NCBI RefSeq assembly: GCF_014844095.1
Contig: NZ_CP062163.1
Location: 3,381,501-3,445,500, forward strand
Origin: Brevibacillus sp. JNUCC-41
Lineage (GTDB): Bacteria > Bacillota > Bacilli > Bacillales > DSM-1321
Length of the DNA stretch: 64,000 nt
Reading direction: 5' to 3'
Below are positions 9,615 to 19,053 of this stretch, piece by piece (within the stretch, counting starts at the first letter, position 1; each line of letters opens with the position of its first letter). The notes beneath the pieces were generated by a model, which was not told the origin of the DNA, searched no databases, and worked only from the letters and a program-made list of their open reading frames with translations. The translations under genes were made by a program, and so were the position numbers.

Positions 9615-10913
9615 ATGAACAGCAACGAAATATACGTAAGTCTTGACATCGGTACATCCAGTGTAAAAGTTATCATTGGGGAAATGGTCAATGACACATT
9701 AAATATAATCGGCGTAGGAAATGTTAAATCAGAAGGGCTCAAAAAGGGTTCGATCGTCGGTATAGATGAAACCGTCCAATCCATTCAAAAGGCTATAGAG
9801 CAAGCAGAACGGATGATAGGGATGGAGATTAAGAAGGTAATCGTCGGCATAAGCGGAAATCACGTGACGCTTCAGCCGTGTCATGGGGTAGTAGCGGTAT
9901 CCAGTGACAATAAAGAGATTACCGAGCATGACGTTTTCCGTGTTAGGGAAGCAGCGGAGTTAATAACGATACCATCCGACAGGGAAATCATCGACGTGGT
10001 GCCGATTCACTACAAAGTTGATGAACTTGATGAAATCAGTGATCCAAGGGGCATGATAGGTGTCCGGTTGGAAATGAGGGGGATTTTAATCACAGGTCTT
10101 CGGACAATTTTACATAACACACTGCGCTGTGTGGAAAGGGCAGGGTTGGAAATAACCGATATTGCCCTTCAGCCGTTAGCCGCAGGTTCCCTTGTTTTAT
10201 CCAAGGATGAAAAAGAACTTGGTGTGGCACTTGTCGATATTGGCGGTGGTTCCACGACACTGGCAATTTTCGAACAAGGCTATTTACAATATACGTCTGT
10301 GATACCTATAGGCGGGGAAACACTTACGAAGGACCTTTCCATCGTTCTAAGGACAACGATGGATGAAGCTGAGAAAATAAAAGTAAAGCATGGACATGCC
10401 TTTTATGATGACGCGTCTGAAGATGAAGTATTCCAAATACCGATCATCGGCAGCGATCAGCAGCAGACCTGCAACCAGTTAATGCTTTCGGATATCATTG
10501 AAGCGCGGGTGACCGAAATATTCGAGTTGATTCAAGATGATTTGAAGAGACTTGGATTCCAGGATATACCAGGTGGTTTCGTGTTGACCGGGGGCGTCGT
10601 CAAGATGCCGGGAGTTCTGGAGCTTGCTCAATATGTGTTCCAAAACCGGGTAAGGACAGCTGAACCGAATTACATCGGTGTCAGGGAACCCCAATACACG
10701 ACAGCTGTTGGTTTGATTAAACACGCATGCAAGAAAGAGAGAATGCAAAAAAACACCGCTAATAAAACTCCTGTAGCAGCTGGACAAGCTCAAGAAGATA
10801 ACGACCAGCGCAGCCAGAAGGTTTCTCAGAAAAACAAAGAGAACACGGCTAAAAAACAAGGTGAAAAAGGTGAATCTAAATTCAAAAAAATCCTGGGTTA
10901 CTTTTTTGAATAA
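9615..10913 (+). CDS. ftsA: FtsA: actin-like Z-ring membrane anchor
   Basis: FtsA is an actin-fold ATPase that tethers FtsZ polymers to the membrane and recruits later division proteins. The 432-aa protein has [15 protein letters not shown] at the start, the [13 protein letters not shown] nucleotide loop near residue 205, and [13 protein letters not shown] long Lys/Gln-rich linker leads to a C-terminal amphipathic helix ([11 protein letters not shown]), the membrane-targeting sequence. ATG 9615 lies behind GGAGGTG. It is followed by ftsZ after 44 bp. Confidence 0.97.
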   Translation: MNSNEIYVSLDIGTSSVKVIIGEMVNDTLNIIGVGNVKSEGLKKGSIVGIDETVQSIQKAIEQAERMIGMEIKKVIVGISGNHVTLQPCHGVVAVSSDNKEITEHDVFRVREAAELITIPSDREIIDVVPIHYKVDELDEISDPRGMIGVRLEMRGILITGLRTILHNTLRCVERAGLEITDIALQPLAAGSLVLSKDEKELGVALVDIGGGSTTLAIFEQGYLQYTSVIPIGGETLTKDLSIVLRTTMDEAEKIKVKHGHAFYDDASEDEVFQIPIIGSDQQQTCNQLMLSDIIEARVTEIFELIQDDLKRLGFQDIPGGFVLTGGVVKMPGVLELAQYVFQNRVRTAEPNYIGVREPQYTTAVGLIKHACKKERMQKNTANKTPVAAGQAQEDNDQRSQKVSQKNKENTAKKQGEKGESKFKKILGYFFE

Positions 10914-10957
10914 CAATCATTAAGAATCGGGAATTTCGTCAAAATAGGAGGATTGTC

Positions 10958-12115
10958 ATGTTGGAGTTTGATTCTAATCTAGAACAATTAGCAACGATAA
11001 AAGTAATAGGTGTTGGCGGCGGCGGAAACAATGCAGTAAACAGAATGATCGAGCATGGTGTACAGGGTGTTGAGTTTATTTCTGTCAATACTGACGCACA
11101 GGCTCTTAATCTATCTAAAGCAGAAATCAAAATGCAAATCGGTGGCAAACTTACTCGTGGTTTGGGAGCAGGTGCCAATCCCGAAGTAGGAAAAAAAGCT
11201 GCCGAAGAAAGCAAAGAGCAGATTGAAGAAGCGCTTAAAGGGGCAGATATGGTTTTCGTAACGGCTGGAATGGGCGGCGGTACGGGAACAGGGGCTGCTC
11301 CTGTCATAGCGGGCATCGCTAAAGATCTAGGGGCTCTTACAGTGGGTGTAGTTACACGTCCATTTACTTTCGAAGGCCGAAAACGTGCAACACAGGCACA
11401 AGGCGGGATTTCATCCATGAAGGAATCGGTTGACACACTGATCGTCATTCCGAACGACCGCCTCCTTGAAATCGTCGATAAAAGCACGCCGATGCTTGAA
11501 GCATTCCGTGAAGCCGATAATGTACTTCGCCAAGGTGTACAAGGGATTTCAGATTTAATTGCTGTTCCAGGTCTTATTAACTTGGACTTTGCCGATGTGA
11601 AGACAATCATGTCAAACAAAGGTTCCGCACTTATGGGAATCGGGATTTCCTCAGGGGAAAACCGTGCGGCGGAAGCGGCGAAAAAAGCCATTTCCAGTCC
11701 GTTGCTTGAAACATCGATTGATGGTGCCCAAGGCGTACTGATGAATATTACAGGTGGCACGAACCTAAGTCTTTTTGAAGTCCAGGAAGCGGCCGATATC
11801 GTGGCTACTGCATCCGATCAAGACGTAAACATGATTTTTGGTTCGGTTATCAATGAAAACCTTAAAGATGAAATCGTCGTTACGGTAATTGCAACAGGTT
11901 TTAACGAGGTTGAAGCTTCAATTAGGCCTACTGGACGTCCAACACTCGGACAACAGCAGCAATCAAGACCTCAGACACAACAAACGCCACAGTCAAACGT
12001 GAAGCGTGAAGTGAAGAGAGAAGAAGTCAATGAACAGCCTGCACGTAATGCCAATCAAGGTGATGAGGCCTTGGATATTCCAACCTTCCTCCGTAACCGT
12101 AATAGACGCCGTTAA
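10958..12115 (+). CDS. ftsZ: FtsZ: tubulin-like division GTPase
   Basis: FtsZ polymerises with GTP into the Z-ring. The 385-aa protein has the N-terminal [13 protein letters not shown] segment, the tubulin signature GGGTGTG at 106-112, and the T7-loop region [16 protein letters not shown] Gln-rich variable linker (about 320-365) precedes the conserved tail [13 protein letters not shown], the docking peptide for FtsA, SepF and other partners. The ATG follows AGGAGG. A strong terminator ends the dcw cluster just downstream. Confidence 0.98.
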   Translation: MLEFDSNLEQLATIKVIGVGGGGNNAVNRMIEHGVQGVEFISVNTDAQALNLSKAEIKMQIGGKLTRGLGAGANPEVGKKAAEESKEQIEEALKGADMVFVTAGMGGGTGTGAAPVIAGIAKDLGALTVGVVTRPFTFEGRKRATQAQGGISSMKESVDTLIVIPNDRLLEIVDKSTPMLEAFREADNVLRQGVQGISDLIAVPGLINLDFADVKTIMSNKGSALMGIGISSGENRAAEAAKKAISSPLLETSIDGAQGVLMNITGGTNLSLFEVQEAADIVATASDQDVNMIFGSVINENLKDEIVVTVIATGFNEVEASIRPTGRPTLGQQQQSRPQTQQTPQSNVKREVKREEVNEQPARNANQGDEALDIPTFLRNRNRRR

Positions 12116-12130
12116 TACCGACGTCATTTG

Positions 12131-12157
12131 CCGTTCCCATTTGGGGACGGTTTTTTG
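12131..12157 (+). terminator. Terminator after ftsZ
   Basis: CCGTTCCC (12131-12138) pairs with GGGGACGG (12143-12150) over a 4-nt loop, followed by six T. Confidence 0.88.
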
Positions 12158-12537
12158 TCGTTAATAATGTGAACTCTCAAAAGCAATTGGTGTCAATTGA
12201 CCTTATAATGGGGCGTTTCACTCGGACCGAAGTGATGAATGAATTCTGCATCATTGGATCCATGATCTTTTCTGGCTATCCTGTGAGCTGGAAGACGGAA
12301 TTGTACTGGGGGGAATGACTTGGCAGAAGGGAGTCCACATCATTTGTTCACTTTCATTCATAAATGTAAAAAGATGAAAGATGAAAGAGCAATAAATTAT
12401 TAAACTTTTATAACATAAATCGACAGAAGTAAAAGGGAGCAGGATAGTCTCTAAGACGGTATTAAAAATATCAATGGCTGTTTTTCTACAAAAAGGGTAA
12501 AAATGACTGAAAAACTCTTAAGTTTTCAGTACAAAAA

Positions 12538-12571
12538 GTGACACACTTTCTAACGGCAGGTACGCTATACT
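12538..12571 (+). promoter_or_regulatory. spoIIG promoter with 22-nt spacer (Spo0A-dependent type)
   Basis: GTGACA (12538-12543) and TATACT (12566-12571) are exactly 22 nt apart. The B. subtilis spoIIG promoter is known for near-consensus SigA hexamers at this abnormal spacing, which makes it depend on Spo0A~P. No hexamer at 17-18 nt fits better. A GACA element lies in the -35, and ATCGACA at 12419 resembles a 0A box but is rather distant. Confidence 0.65.
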
Positions 12572-12614
12572 TTTTGCTAGTGGAAGGTTTGTTAATAAAA
12601 GGAGGGGAGGGTGT

Positions 12615-13541
12615 TTGACTTTATATTTAGATGTGATCTGGTTGTTGAATTGGTTATTTGACTGCCTCCTTTTATATTGGACCGCAATCATTCTTAAACG
12701 AAGGGTAGCTCTTTGGCGGGTATGCATCGGCGGATTGATTGGTTCCTTCATTATCGTATTGGCATTCACTCCTTTTTATGCAATTGCCGACCGAGTGTAC
12801 ATGAAGATTTTAGTATCCCTTGTCATGGTGCTGGCAACCTTTGGGTTTAATAGGTTGAAACTTTTCATGAAATCGGTGGCCACTTTATATTTCGTGACGT
12901 TTTTATCGGGAGGTATCCTTCTGGGACTTCACTACTTATTTGAATTCCAAATCGTGTCCAAGGACCCTGGTCAATATGCAGGAATCAACCGTTTTGGCGA
13001 CCCTGTCAGCTGGATATTCGTAATGATCGGGTTCCCGCTCGCATGGCAATTTTCCAAGCGAACACTAGAAGGGATGGAGATGACCAAGCTTACACATGAA
13101 CAAATGGTTTCGGTTTCGGTAAAAATCTCTGACTTTGAAGGGAAATTTCATGGATTGGTGGATAGCGGCAATCAACTATATGATCCGATTACACGCTCCC
13201 CGGTCATGATCATCTCTCTTTCAGGAAGGGAAGCAGGAATTCCGGACGATATGCTAGAGCTCTTTAAAAATCCTGATAACCTGATAAGTCAGGAAACGCA
13301 GCCAGAATATTCATGGACAGGAAGAATGCGTGTCATCCCTTATAAAGTCGTGGGCCATGAACATCAGCTGTTAACCGCAATCAAACCGGATTACATTAAA
13401 ATCATTCAAGGAGAAAAAGAATTTCATGTCAAGCAGGGTCTCGTTTCGTTTACTTTTCAGCAACTCTCTCCCGACAATAGCTATCAATCTATCGTTCACC
13501 CGAAAATGTTAACCGGGATACCGGTGCAAAATGCCTCCTGA
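12615..13541 (+). CDS. spoIIGA: SpoIIGA: membrane aspartic protease that activates SigE
   Basis: SpoIIGA cleaves pro-SigE in the mother cell after receiving the forespore SpoIIR signal. The 308-aa protein has an N-terminal half with five predicted membrane segments and a C-terminal protease domain. The catalytic motif GLVDSGN places the aspartate at residue 183, the same position known in B. subtilis. The start is TTG 12615, behind GGAGGGGAGG; there is no in-frame ATG before the conserved YLDVIWLLNW segment. It forms an operon with sigE, its substrate. Confidence 0.96.
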   Translation: MTLYLDVIWLLNWLFDCLLLYWTAIILKRRVALWRVCIGGLIGSFIIVLAFTPFYAIADRVYMKILVSLVMVLATFGFNRLKLFMKSVATLYFVTFLSGGILLGLHYLFEFQIVSKDPGQYAGINRFGDPVSWIFVMIGFPLAWQFSKRTLEGMEMTKLTHEQMVSVSVKISDFEGKFHGLVDSGNQLYDPITRSPVMIISLSGREAGIPDDMLELFKNPDNLISQETQPEYSWTGRMRVIPYKVVGHEHQLLTAIKPDYIKIIQGEKEFHVKQGLVSFTFQQLSPDNSYQSIVHPKMLTGIPVQNAS

Positions 13542-13599
13542 ACCATCAATTCACTCTTTAATTTGACCCATAATCCGTTTATTAGAAGGGAGAATTATT

Positions 13600-14319
13600 T
13601 TGAAGAAATTCATTCTTCGGCTCACTTATTTTTGGTACAAACTATTGTTCAAGCTCGGATTGAAAACGGACGAAATATTTTATATAGGAGGGAGTGAGGC
13701 ACTGCCCCCGCCCCTTTCGAAGGAAGAAGAGGCAATACTGATCAATAAATTACCCAATGGCGATGAAGCTGCACGTTCGATCTTGATTGAACGTAATTTA
13801 AGGCTGGTGGTTTATATTGCCAGGAAATTCGAAAATACTGGGATCAATATTGAGGATTTAATCAGCATTGGAACCATAGGTTTGATCAAAGCTGTGAATA
13901 CATTCAATCCTGAGAAGAAAATAAAACTCGCTACATATGCTTCGAGATGCATCGAGAATGAAATATTAATGTATTTACGCAGAAATAACAAAATCCGTTC
14001 TGAAGTTTCTTTTGATGAACCCCTCAATATTGATTGGGATGGAAATGAACTTCTGTTATCCGATGTACTTGGAACGGACGATGACATTATCACGAAAGAC
14101 CTTGAGGCAAATGTTGACCGTAAGCTGCTGACAAAAGCACTTACACAGTTATCCGAACGTGAAAAACAGATAATGGAACTCCGTTTTGGGCTTGCAGGCG
14201 GAGAAGAAAAAACCCAAAAGGATGTTGCCGACATGCTGGGGATATCCCAATCTTACATTTCACGTTTGGAAAAAAGGATTATTAAGAGGCTTCGTAAAGA
14301 ATTTAATAAAATGGTGTAA
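13600..14319 (+). CDS. sigE: Pro-SigE: early mother-cell sporulation sigma factor
   Basis: SigE directs early mother-cell transcription. The 239-aa protein keeps the inhibitory pro-sequence of about 27-29 residues: an amphipathic, basic and hydrophobic helix ([19 protein letters not shown]) before the [10 protein letters not shown] cleavage region. Region 2 ([21 protein letters not shown], in part) and the region 4 helix-turn-helix ([20 protein letters not shown]) follow. It starts with TTG 13600 behind AGAAGGGAG. The gap to spoIIGA is short and has no terminator, so the protease and its substrate are co-transcribed. Confidence 0.97.
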   Translation: MKKFILRLTYFWYKLLFKLGLKTDEIFYIGGSEALPPPLSKEEEAILINKLPNGDEAARSILIERNLRLVVYIARKFENTGINIEDLISIGTIGLIKAVNTFNPEKKIKLATYASRCIENEILMYLRRNNKIRSEVSFDEPLNIDWDGNELLLSDVLGTDDDIITKDLEANVDRKLLTKALTQLSEREKQIMELRFGLAGGEEKTQKDVADMLGISQSYISRLEKRIIKRLRKEFNKMV

Positions 14320-14404
14320 AAAAATAAAGTGCTTAAATGTCAATCAAATCAATACTTTGATACCTATATTGAAAAATAATGGGGATTTTCTGTTCTAGCC
14401 ATGT

Positions 14405-14432
14405 GCATATTTTTTCCTCCCGCGGAAATACT
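14405..14432 (+). promoter_or_regulatory. SigF-like promoter for sigG
   Basis: GCATA (14405-14409) and GGAAATACT (14424-14432) fit the forespore SigF patterns GYATA and GGnnAnAnT, but with a 14-nt spacer, slightly shorter than usual. B. subtilis sigG is known to be transcribed by SigF. Confidence 0.5.
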
Positions 14433-14469
14433 GTTTTTTGTACAGCGCTCCTGTGAGGAGGGAATAATT

Positions 14470-15249
14470 TTGTCTCGTAATAAGGTTGAAATCTGCGGTG
14501 TGGATACATCAAAATTACCGGTTTTAAAGAATGAAGAAATGAGAAAACTCTTTAAAGAACTGCAAGATGGCGATATTTCAGCAAGAGAGAAACTGGTAAA
14601 CGGGAATCTTCGACTCGTTCTAAGCGTCATTCAACGCTTCAACAATCGGGGAGAGTATGTAGATGATCTATTTCAGGTAGGCTGTATAGGGTTGATGAAG
14701 TCGATAGATAACTTTGACCTAGGTCAAAATGTTAAGTTTTCAACGTATGCTGTTCCGATGATTATTGGAGAAATCAGAAGATATCTTCGTGACAATAATC
14801 CGATTCGGGTATCCCGTTCTTTAAGAGACATCGCTTACAAAGCTTTGCAGGTAAAAGAAAAGCTCATAAGCCAGACCCTTCGTGAGCCGACAGCTGAAGA
14901 AATCGCCAAGGTGTTGGAAGTGCCTCATGAAGAAATTGTTTTTGCACTAGATGCTATACAAGATCCAGTTTCACTTTTTGAACCGATTTATAATGATGGC
15001 GGGGATCCGATTTATGTACTCGACCAACTGAGTGATGAAAAAAATAAAGATAGTACCTGGATTGATGAAATAGCTATAAATGAAGGCATGAGACGGTTGA
15101 ATGACCGGGAAAAAATGATCCTTCGCAAACGGTTTTTCCAAGGAAAGACGCAAATGGAGGTAGCCGAGGAAATCGGCATTTCACAAGCACAGGTCTCCCG
15201 ATTGGAAAAAGCGGCAATCAAACAAATGAATAAAAATATCCAACAGTAG
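14470..15249 (+). CDS. sigG: SigG: late forespore sigma factor
   Basis: SigG drives late forespore gene expression after engulfment. From TTG 14470 the protein is 259 aa and nearly identical in layout to B. subtilis SigG, beginning SRNKVEICGVDTSKLP. Region 2 contains RLVLSVIQRFNNRGEYVDDL (part) and region 4 ends MEVAEEIGISQAQVSRLEK. TTG 14470 is preferred over the in-frame ATG 14401 because GAGGAGGG (14456-14463) is correctly placed and the upstream ATG would sit on the promoter. Promoter position suggests a start after 14435. Confidence 0.97.
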   Translation: MSRNKVEICGVDTSKLPVLKNEEMRKLFKELQDGDISAREKLVNGNLRLVLSVIQRFNNRGEYVDDLFQVGCIGLMKSIDNFDLGQNVKFSTYAVPMIIGEIRRYLRDNNPIRVSRSLRDIAYKALQVKEKLISQTLREPTAEEIAKVLEVPHEEIVFALDAIQDPVSLFEPIYNDGGDPIYVLDQLSDEKNKDSTWIDEIAINEGMRRLNDREKMILRKRFFQGKTQMEVAEEIGISQAQVSRLEKAAIKQMNKNIQQ

Positions 15250-15275
15250 AAGCTGGGCATGAGAAAAGTTAGCTG

Positions 15276-15337
15276 AAGCGGGTAGGGCAAAAATGTCAAT
15301 ACCCGCTTAACGCTACTTATCCATAGCGGCTTTTTTA
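15276..15337 (+). terminator. Double-hairpin terminator after sigG
   Basis: AAGCGGGTA (15276-15284) pairs with TACCCGCTT (15300-15308). A second small hairpin, CGCTA/TAGCG (15311-15328), follows and leads into six T. Confidence 0.75.
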
Positions 15338-15476
15338 TTTTGTTGAAAATCCCTTCCGGAAGGGATCGTGATCGAATGGACGTTTATTTAACGTATTCTT
15401 CATCCTTGAGCGCATCATGTCATATACATAGGAATAGGACCTTCATCTATGATGAAATTTTGAGGAGCTGAGTGAT

Positions 15477-15746
15477 GTGACCAGGATTTCCGAATTTCAA
15501 ATTAAGGATATCGTCAATATAGCGGATGGCAAGAAATTAGGTAATATGTCAGATCTTGAAATCAATACGGCCACGGGGAAAATAGAGGCCATCATCGTTT
15601 CTAATGGAACTAGATTGATGGGTTTTTTTGGCAGGGAACAAGATATTGTGATCCCATGGCGTAAAATAAAAAAAATCGGTGCAGATGTCATCCTTGTTGA
15701 GCATCAGACAGTTTTTCAAGCAGAAGTGAAAGATGAACGGTTTTAA
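15477..15746 (+). CDS. ylmC: YlmC: PRC-barrel (YlmC/YmxH family) protein
   Basis: A small 89-aa single-domain PRC-barrel protein containing VNIADGKKLGNMSDLEI, MGFFGREQDIVIPWRKI and DVILV, matching the YlmC/YmxH family of sporulating Firmicutes. No enzymatic role is established; PRC barrels usually bind RNA or proteins. GTG 15477 follows GAGGAG. It begins the ylm group, separated from sigG by a terminator, so it has its own promoter, which I could not place with confidence. Confidence 0.85.
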   Translation: MTRISEFQIKDIVNIADGKKLGNMSDLEINTATGKIEAIIVSNGTRLMGFFGREQDIVIPWRKIKKIGADVILVEHQTVFQAEVKDERF

Positions 15747-15801
15747 AGGTGCGTGGCCCAAATATATGATACACTAGACTAAAAATAAAGAGGTTTATAG
15801 C

Positions 15802-16629
15802 ATGAAAGAGCCATTTGTTTTAATCAAAGATCAATATATGCTCATTGACAGCTGGAGACAAAAAAATCTCCAGCTCGTAGCGGGCTTCACCACAAAAAAT
15901 GGGGGAGTCAGTACAGGTGAATTTCAATCATTGAATACCGGTTTTCATGTAGGTGATAAACTTGAAGATGTCCAGGGAAACCGCAGGATTATAGCTGATA
16001 AGCTGACGTTCCCGCTTAATGAATGGATAGGCGCCGAGCAGACACATGAAACGAAAATCCATCAAGTTACCAGCCGCGATGGCGGGAGAGGTGCTACGGA
16101 TTATGATTCAGCCTTTAAAGCGACTGACGGATTCTATACGAAGGACCAAAATGCTCTATTGACCCTTTGCTATGCAGACTGCGTGCCCTTATACTTTCTT
16201 GCTCCGGCACATGGTATGATTGGGGTGGCACATGCCGGCTGGAAGGGTACGGTTAATGGAATTGCACGAAAAATGGTTGAGGCATGGCTGAGTGAGGGTA
16301 TAAAAGCTAGTGAGATATTTGCTGTTATTGGACCGTCGATTTGTTCGAAGTGCTATGTAGTTGATGATTATGTCATGGATTTAGTGCAGAATATGCTGGT
16401 AGATATTGACGAAAAGCCCTATAATTTAATCAGTGAAGGACAATATCAGTTAGACCTTAAGCAACTTAATGCATTGATTCTTCAAAAATCAGGAATTCCA
16501 AAAAGTCATATCGACGTTACATCATACTGTACCAGCTGTGATCATGAGTTGTTTTTTTCACATCGCCGTGATAACGGGAAGACAGGCAGGTTGATGAGTT
16601 TTATCGGTTGGAAGGAGGATTTAGAGTAA
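15802..16629 (+). CDS. ylmD: YlmD: YfiH/PgeF family (purine nucleoside phosphorylase-type) protein
   Basis: A 275-aa member of the YfiH (DUF152) family, originally annotated as laccase or polyphenol oxidase; several members were later shown to be purine nucleoside phosphorylases or adenosine deaminases. Seen here are [36 protein letters not shown] and a late [21 protein letters not shown] (part), supplying the conserved His/Cys metal ligands. The ATG at 15802 follows AAAGAGGTTT. It is closely linked to ylmE. Confidence 0.9.
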   Translation: MKEPFVLIKDQYMLIDSWRQKNLQLVAGFTTKNGGVSTGEFQSLNTGFHVGDKLEDVQGNRRIIADKLTFPLNEWIGAEQTHETKIHQVTSRDGGRGATDYDSAFKATDGFYTKDQNALLTLCYADCVPLYFLAPAHGMIGVAHAGWKGTVNGIARKMVEAWLSEGIKASEIFAVIGPSICSKCYVVDDYVMDLVQNMLVDIDEKPYNLISEGQYQLDLKQLNALILQKSGIPKSHIDVTSYCTSCDHELFFSHRRDNGKTGRLMSFIGWKEDLE

Positions 16630-16631
16630 CA

Positions 16632-17303
16632 GTGAAAGTAGTGGACAATTTAAAAAACATCGAAGAAAAGATAAATAGAGCATGTGAGAATAGCGGAAGG
16701 GACCGTGAAGCGATAAAGTTGATCGCGGTGACGAAATATGTTTCGGTCGAGAGAGCGAATGAAGCATTGGAAGCGGGAATACTTGATTTGGGTGAAAACC
16801 GTGACGAAGGGCTTTTGACTAAATATGAAGTGCTGAAGGACAAGCCAAACTGGCATTATATCGGTTCCATGCAAACACGCAAAGTAAAGAATGTCATCGA
16901 TAAAATTTCGTATATCCATTCATTGGATCGCATTTCTTTGGCAGAAGAAATTCAAAAACGTGCAAATGAGCCGATAAACTGTTTAGTGCAGGTGAATGTT
17001 TCTGGTGAGGAATCAAAACATGGCCTGGGTCCTGAGGAGACGATGGATTTCATCAAAGGATTATCCAAGTTTGATAAGGTGAATGTTGCAGGATTGATGA
17101 CAATGGCTCCACTGACCGATGATGAACAGGTTTTGCGGGAATGCTTCCGAAAACTGAAAGGCATCCAGGTTGAAATACAAAATTTAGAGTTGAAGCATGC
17201 CCCCTGTACTGAATTGTCCATGGGGATGTCCAATGATTTCATGATTGCCATCGAGGAAGGCGCTACAATGATCAGGATTGGTACAGCACTTGTAGGCGAA
17301 TAA
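16632..17303 (+). CDS. ylmE: YlmE: PLP homeostasis protein (YggS family)
   Basis: A pyridoxal-phosphate-binding alanine-racemase-fold protein that buffers cellular PLP and affects amino-acid metabolism. The Schiff-base lysine lies in IAVTKYV (Lys35 from GTG 16632). [28 protein letters not shown] and [10 protein letters not shown] complete the family pattern. GTG 16632 is chosen because KVVDNL aligns with the usual start; an upstream in-frame TTG at 16608 lies inside ylmD. The gap to ylmD is 2 bp. Confidence 0.92.
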   Translation: MKVVDNLKNIEEKINRACENSGRDREAIKLIAVTKYVSVERANEALEAGILDLGENRDEGLLTKYEVLKDKPNWHYIGSMQTRKVKNVIDKISYIHSLDRISLAEEIQKRANEPINCLVQVNVSGEESKHGLGPEETMDFIKGLSKFDKVNVAGLMTMAPLTDDEQVLRECFRKLKGIQVEIQNLELKHAPCTELSMGMSNDFMIAIEEGATMIRIGTALVGE

Positions 17304-17324
17304 TTTTAAGGAGGTACCCTATAG

Positions 17325-17789
17325 ATGTCGTTCGTATCAAAATTTAAATCTTATTTCGCGCTGGATGATGAGTATGAGTACAAGGATGAAGTGATGGAGG
17401 AAGAGGAGGCTGAACCAAAAGTGGTGAAGTCAGCTAAACAGCATCAGTCCGCTTCTGCAGGGAATCATGCCAATCAGAATATCGTAAGTTTGCAAAGCGT
17501 ACAGAAATCTTCTAAAGTAGTATTATTGGAGCCCCGAGCTTATGCAGAAGCCCAGGAGGTAGCCGACCATTTAAAAAACAGGCGTGCTGTAGTCGTGAAC
17601 CTTCAACGGATCCAGCATGACCAAGGAAAGCGAATCATTGATTTTCTAAGTGGGACTGTTTATGCAATCAGCGGGGATATCCAAAAAATCGGAACAGATA
17701 TATTCTTATGTACCCCGGACAACGTCGATGTTTCCGGTAATATTACCGGCTTCGCCGCCGAAGAGGAGTACGAAGAAGCGAGGTGGTAA
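17325..17789 (+). CDS. sepF: SepF: Z-ring membrane anchor
   Basis: SepF polymerises into rings, binds the FtsZ C-terminal peptide, and anchors it to the membrane in parallel with FtsA. The 154-aa protein has the N-terminal amphipathic membrane helix ([12 protein letters not shown]), an acidic and flexible linker to about residue 65, and the C-terminal SepF domain ([20 protein letters not shown] to [14 protein letters not shown]). The ATG follows AAGGAGG. It lies in the ylm operon with ylmG. Confidence 0.96.
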   Translation: MSFVSKFKSYFALDDEYEYKDEVMEEEEAEPKVVKSAKQHQSASAGNHANQNIVSLQSVQKSSKVVLLEPRAYAEAQEVADHLKNRRAVVVNLQRIQHDQGKRIIDFLSGTVYAISGDIQKIGTDIFLCTPDNVDVSGNITGFAAEEEYEEARW

Positions 17790-17795
17790 TGGTTA

Positions 17796-18062
17796 ATGGG
17801 TTTAGTGCTTCAGGGTTTATATTATTTAATTGAAATTTATTCAATGGCATTAATCGGTTACATATTGATGTCATGGTTCCCTAATGCTAGGGAGACATCG
17901 ATTGGTCAATTTCTGGAAAAGATTTGCGAACCGTATTTAGAACCGTTCAGAAAGTTCATCCCGCCACTTGGCATGATCGATCTTTCACCTCTTGTGGCTT
18001 TGCTGGTACTTAATTTTGCCAGCGGTTATGGAATCTATTACTTACAGACTTTAATAGGATGA
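17796..18062 (+). CDS. ylmG: YlmG: YggT family membrane protein
   Basis: An 88-aa membrane protein with two hydrophobic segments flanking the conserved loop [21 protein letters not shown] and then [16 protein letters not shown], the YggT/YlmG signature. Bacterial homologues are linked to division and nucleoid or thylakoid organisation, but the molecular role is unclear. ATG 17796 follows GAGGTGG inside the sepF 3' end, so translation is probably coupled. Confidence 0.9.
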   Translation: MGLVLQGLYYLIEIYSMALIGYILMSWFPNARETSIGQFLEKICEPYLEPFRKFIPPLGMIDLSPLVALLVLNFASGYGIYYLQTLIG

Positions 18063-18086
18063 TCAACAACTAACCTGACATGATCT

Positions 18087-18121
18087 TACTACACAGTCGG
18101 AAGATTCTCCGCTGTGTAGTA
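18087..18121 (+). repeat. Long hairpin without T tract between ylmG and ylmH
   Basis: TACTACACAG (18087-18096) pairs perfectly with CTGTGTAGTA (18112-18121), and CGGA/TCCG extends the stem inward past one unpaired base. No T run follows, so it is not a standard terminator; an mRNA processing or stability element is possible. Confidence 0.6.
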
Positions 18122-18194
18122 GCAACGCAGAGCCGTTTAATCAATTCCTTATGATCGTCCATTAATTTGATAACTAAGGAGCATTTATTCAATC

Positions 18195-18968
18195 ATGAGT
18201 ATTTATCAGCATTTCAGGCCGGAGGAAAAAGATTTTATTGACCAGGCTATGAATTGGATCGATCAGGTTAAAAATTCCTACGCTCCGAAACTATCTGATT
18301 TTCTTGATCCGCGTCAGCAGGAAATCCTTACTTCCTTATTGGGGAATGATCCCGATGCGAAACTGCAATTCAATGGCGGGGGCGATTTCGTAGAGCGAAA
18401 ACGTGCGCTCATTTACCCTGATTATTATTCTCCTGAACCATCGGATTTCAATATCTCCTTATACGATATCTCCTATCCAAAAAAGTTTGTTACGCTTGAA
18501 CATAGGCAAATACTTGGAACCTTAATGTCACTAGGGGTAAAACGTGAAAAATTTGGTGATATAATAGTGACGGAGGAGCACACTCAGTTTATAGCTGCCG
18601 AGGAGATGGATTCGTATCTCACAGGGAATCTGGAGAAAATAGGTAATGCTTCTGTTTCCATCAGACGGCTTCCAATCGAGGATATCGTCCAAATTAAAGA
18701 AAAATGGGAAGAGCAAGTAACCACCGTCAGTTCTCTTAGGATTGACAGTGTGCTTTCGTCCGTCCTGAACATGTCCCGTCAAAAAACGCAGGCCTTGATA
18801 GCGTCAGGTAAAGTAAAGGTGAATTTCAAGCAAACGGAAAACGTCTCGGAAGAATGCCGTGAAGGTGATACACTTTCCATCAGAGGTTTTGGCAGATGTA
18901 AAATAGCTTCAATCGATGGAAAAACCAAGAAGGATAAGTGGAGAATCTCGTTAGGCAGACAAAAATAA
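18195..18968 (+). CDS. ylmH: YlmH: S4-domain RNA-binding protein
   Basis: A 257-aa protein with a C-terminal S4 RNA-binding domain (about 180-240: RIDSVLSSVLNMSRQKTQAL, then SGKVKVNF). The N-terminal region contains GGGDFVERKRALIYPDYY. Published work on the family links YlmH to a ribosome quality-control role on obstructed 50S subunits, related in function to RqcP. If so it would act in the same process as rqcH, also in this window, but that connection is inference. Its ATG follows TAAGGAG. Confidence 0.9.
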   Translation: MSIYQHFRPEEKDFIDQAMNWIDQVKNSYAPKLSDFLDPRQQEILTSLLGNDPDAKLQFNGGGDFVERKRALIYPDYYSPEPSDFNISLYDISYPKKFVTLEHRQILGTLMSLGVKREKFGDIIVTEEHTQFIAAEEMDSYLTGNLEKIGNASVSIRRLPIEDIVQIKEKWEEQVTTVSSLRIDSVLSSVLNMSRQKTQALIASGKVKVNFKQTENVSEECREGDTLSIRGFGRCKIASIDGKTKKDKWRISLGRQK

Positions 18969-19053
18969 TTCAATAAAAAGCAGGATTTATAAATTTATTG
19001 TCGAATATAGAGTTTTAACATACTAGAGTAGAAACCGTTCTGGAGGTGCCGTA

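Larger units (their letters stand above)
12116..12614 (+). other. 499-bp gap between ftsZ and spoIIGA
   Basis: B. subtilis carries bpr here; this window has no protein gene. The gap holds the ftsZ terminator, a perfect palindrome GTCAATTGAC (12192-12201) next to TATAAT (12204-12209), a hairpin TCACTCGG/CCGAAGTGA (about 12219-12236), a Spo0A-box-like ATCGACA (12419-12425), and the spoIIG promoter. Confidence 0.75.

Noticed and set aside
10939-11760. 273-codon open frame on the - strand across ftsZ
   Set aside because: It is antisense to a clearly conserved gene, has proline/serine-rich unnatural composition, and no ribosome site; a codon-bias shadow.
12314-12380. A 20-codon frame (starts MTWQKG) before spoIIGA
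   Set aside because: Its G-rich upstream run touches the ATG, leaving no proper spacing, and there is no other support.
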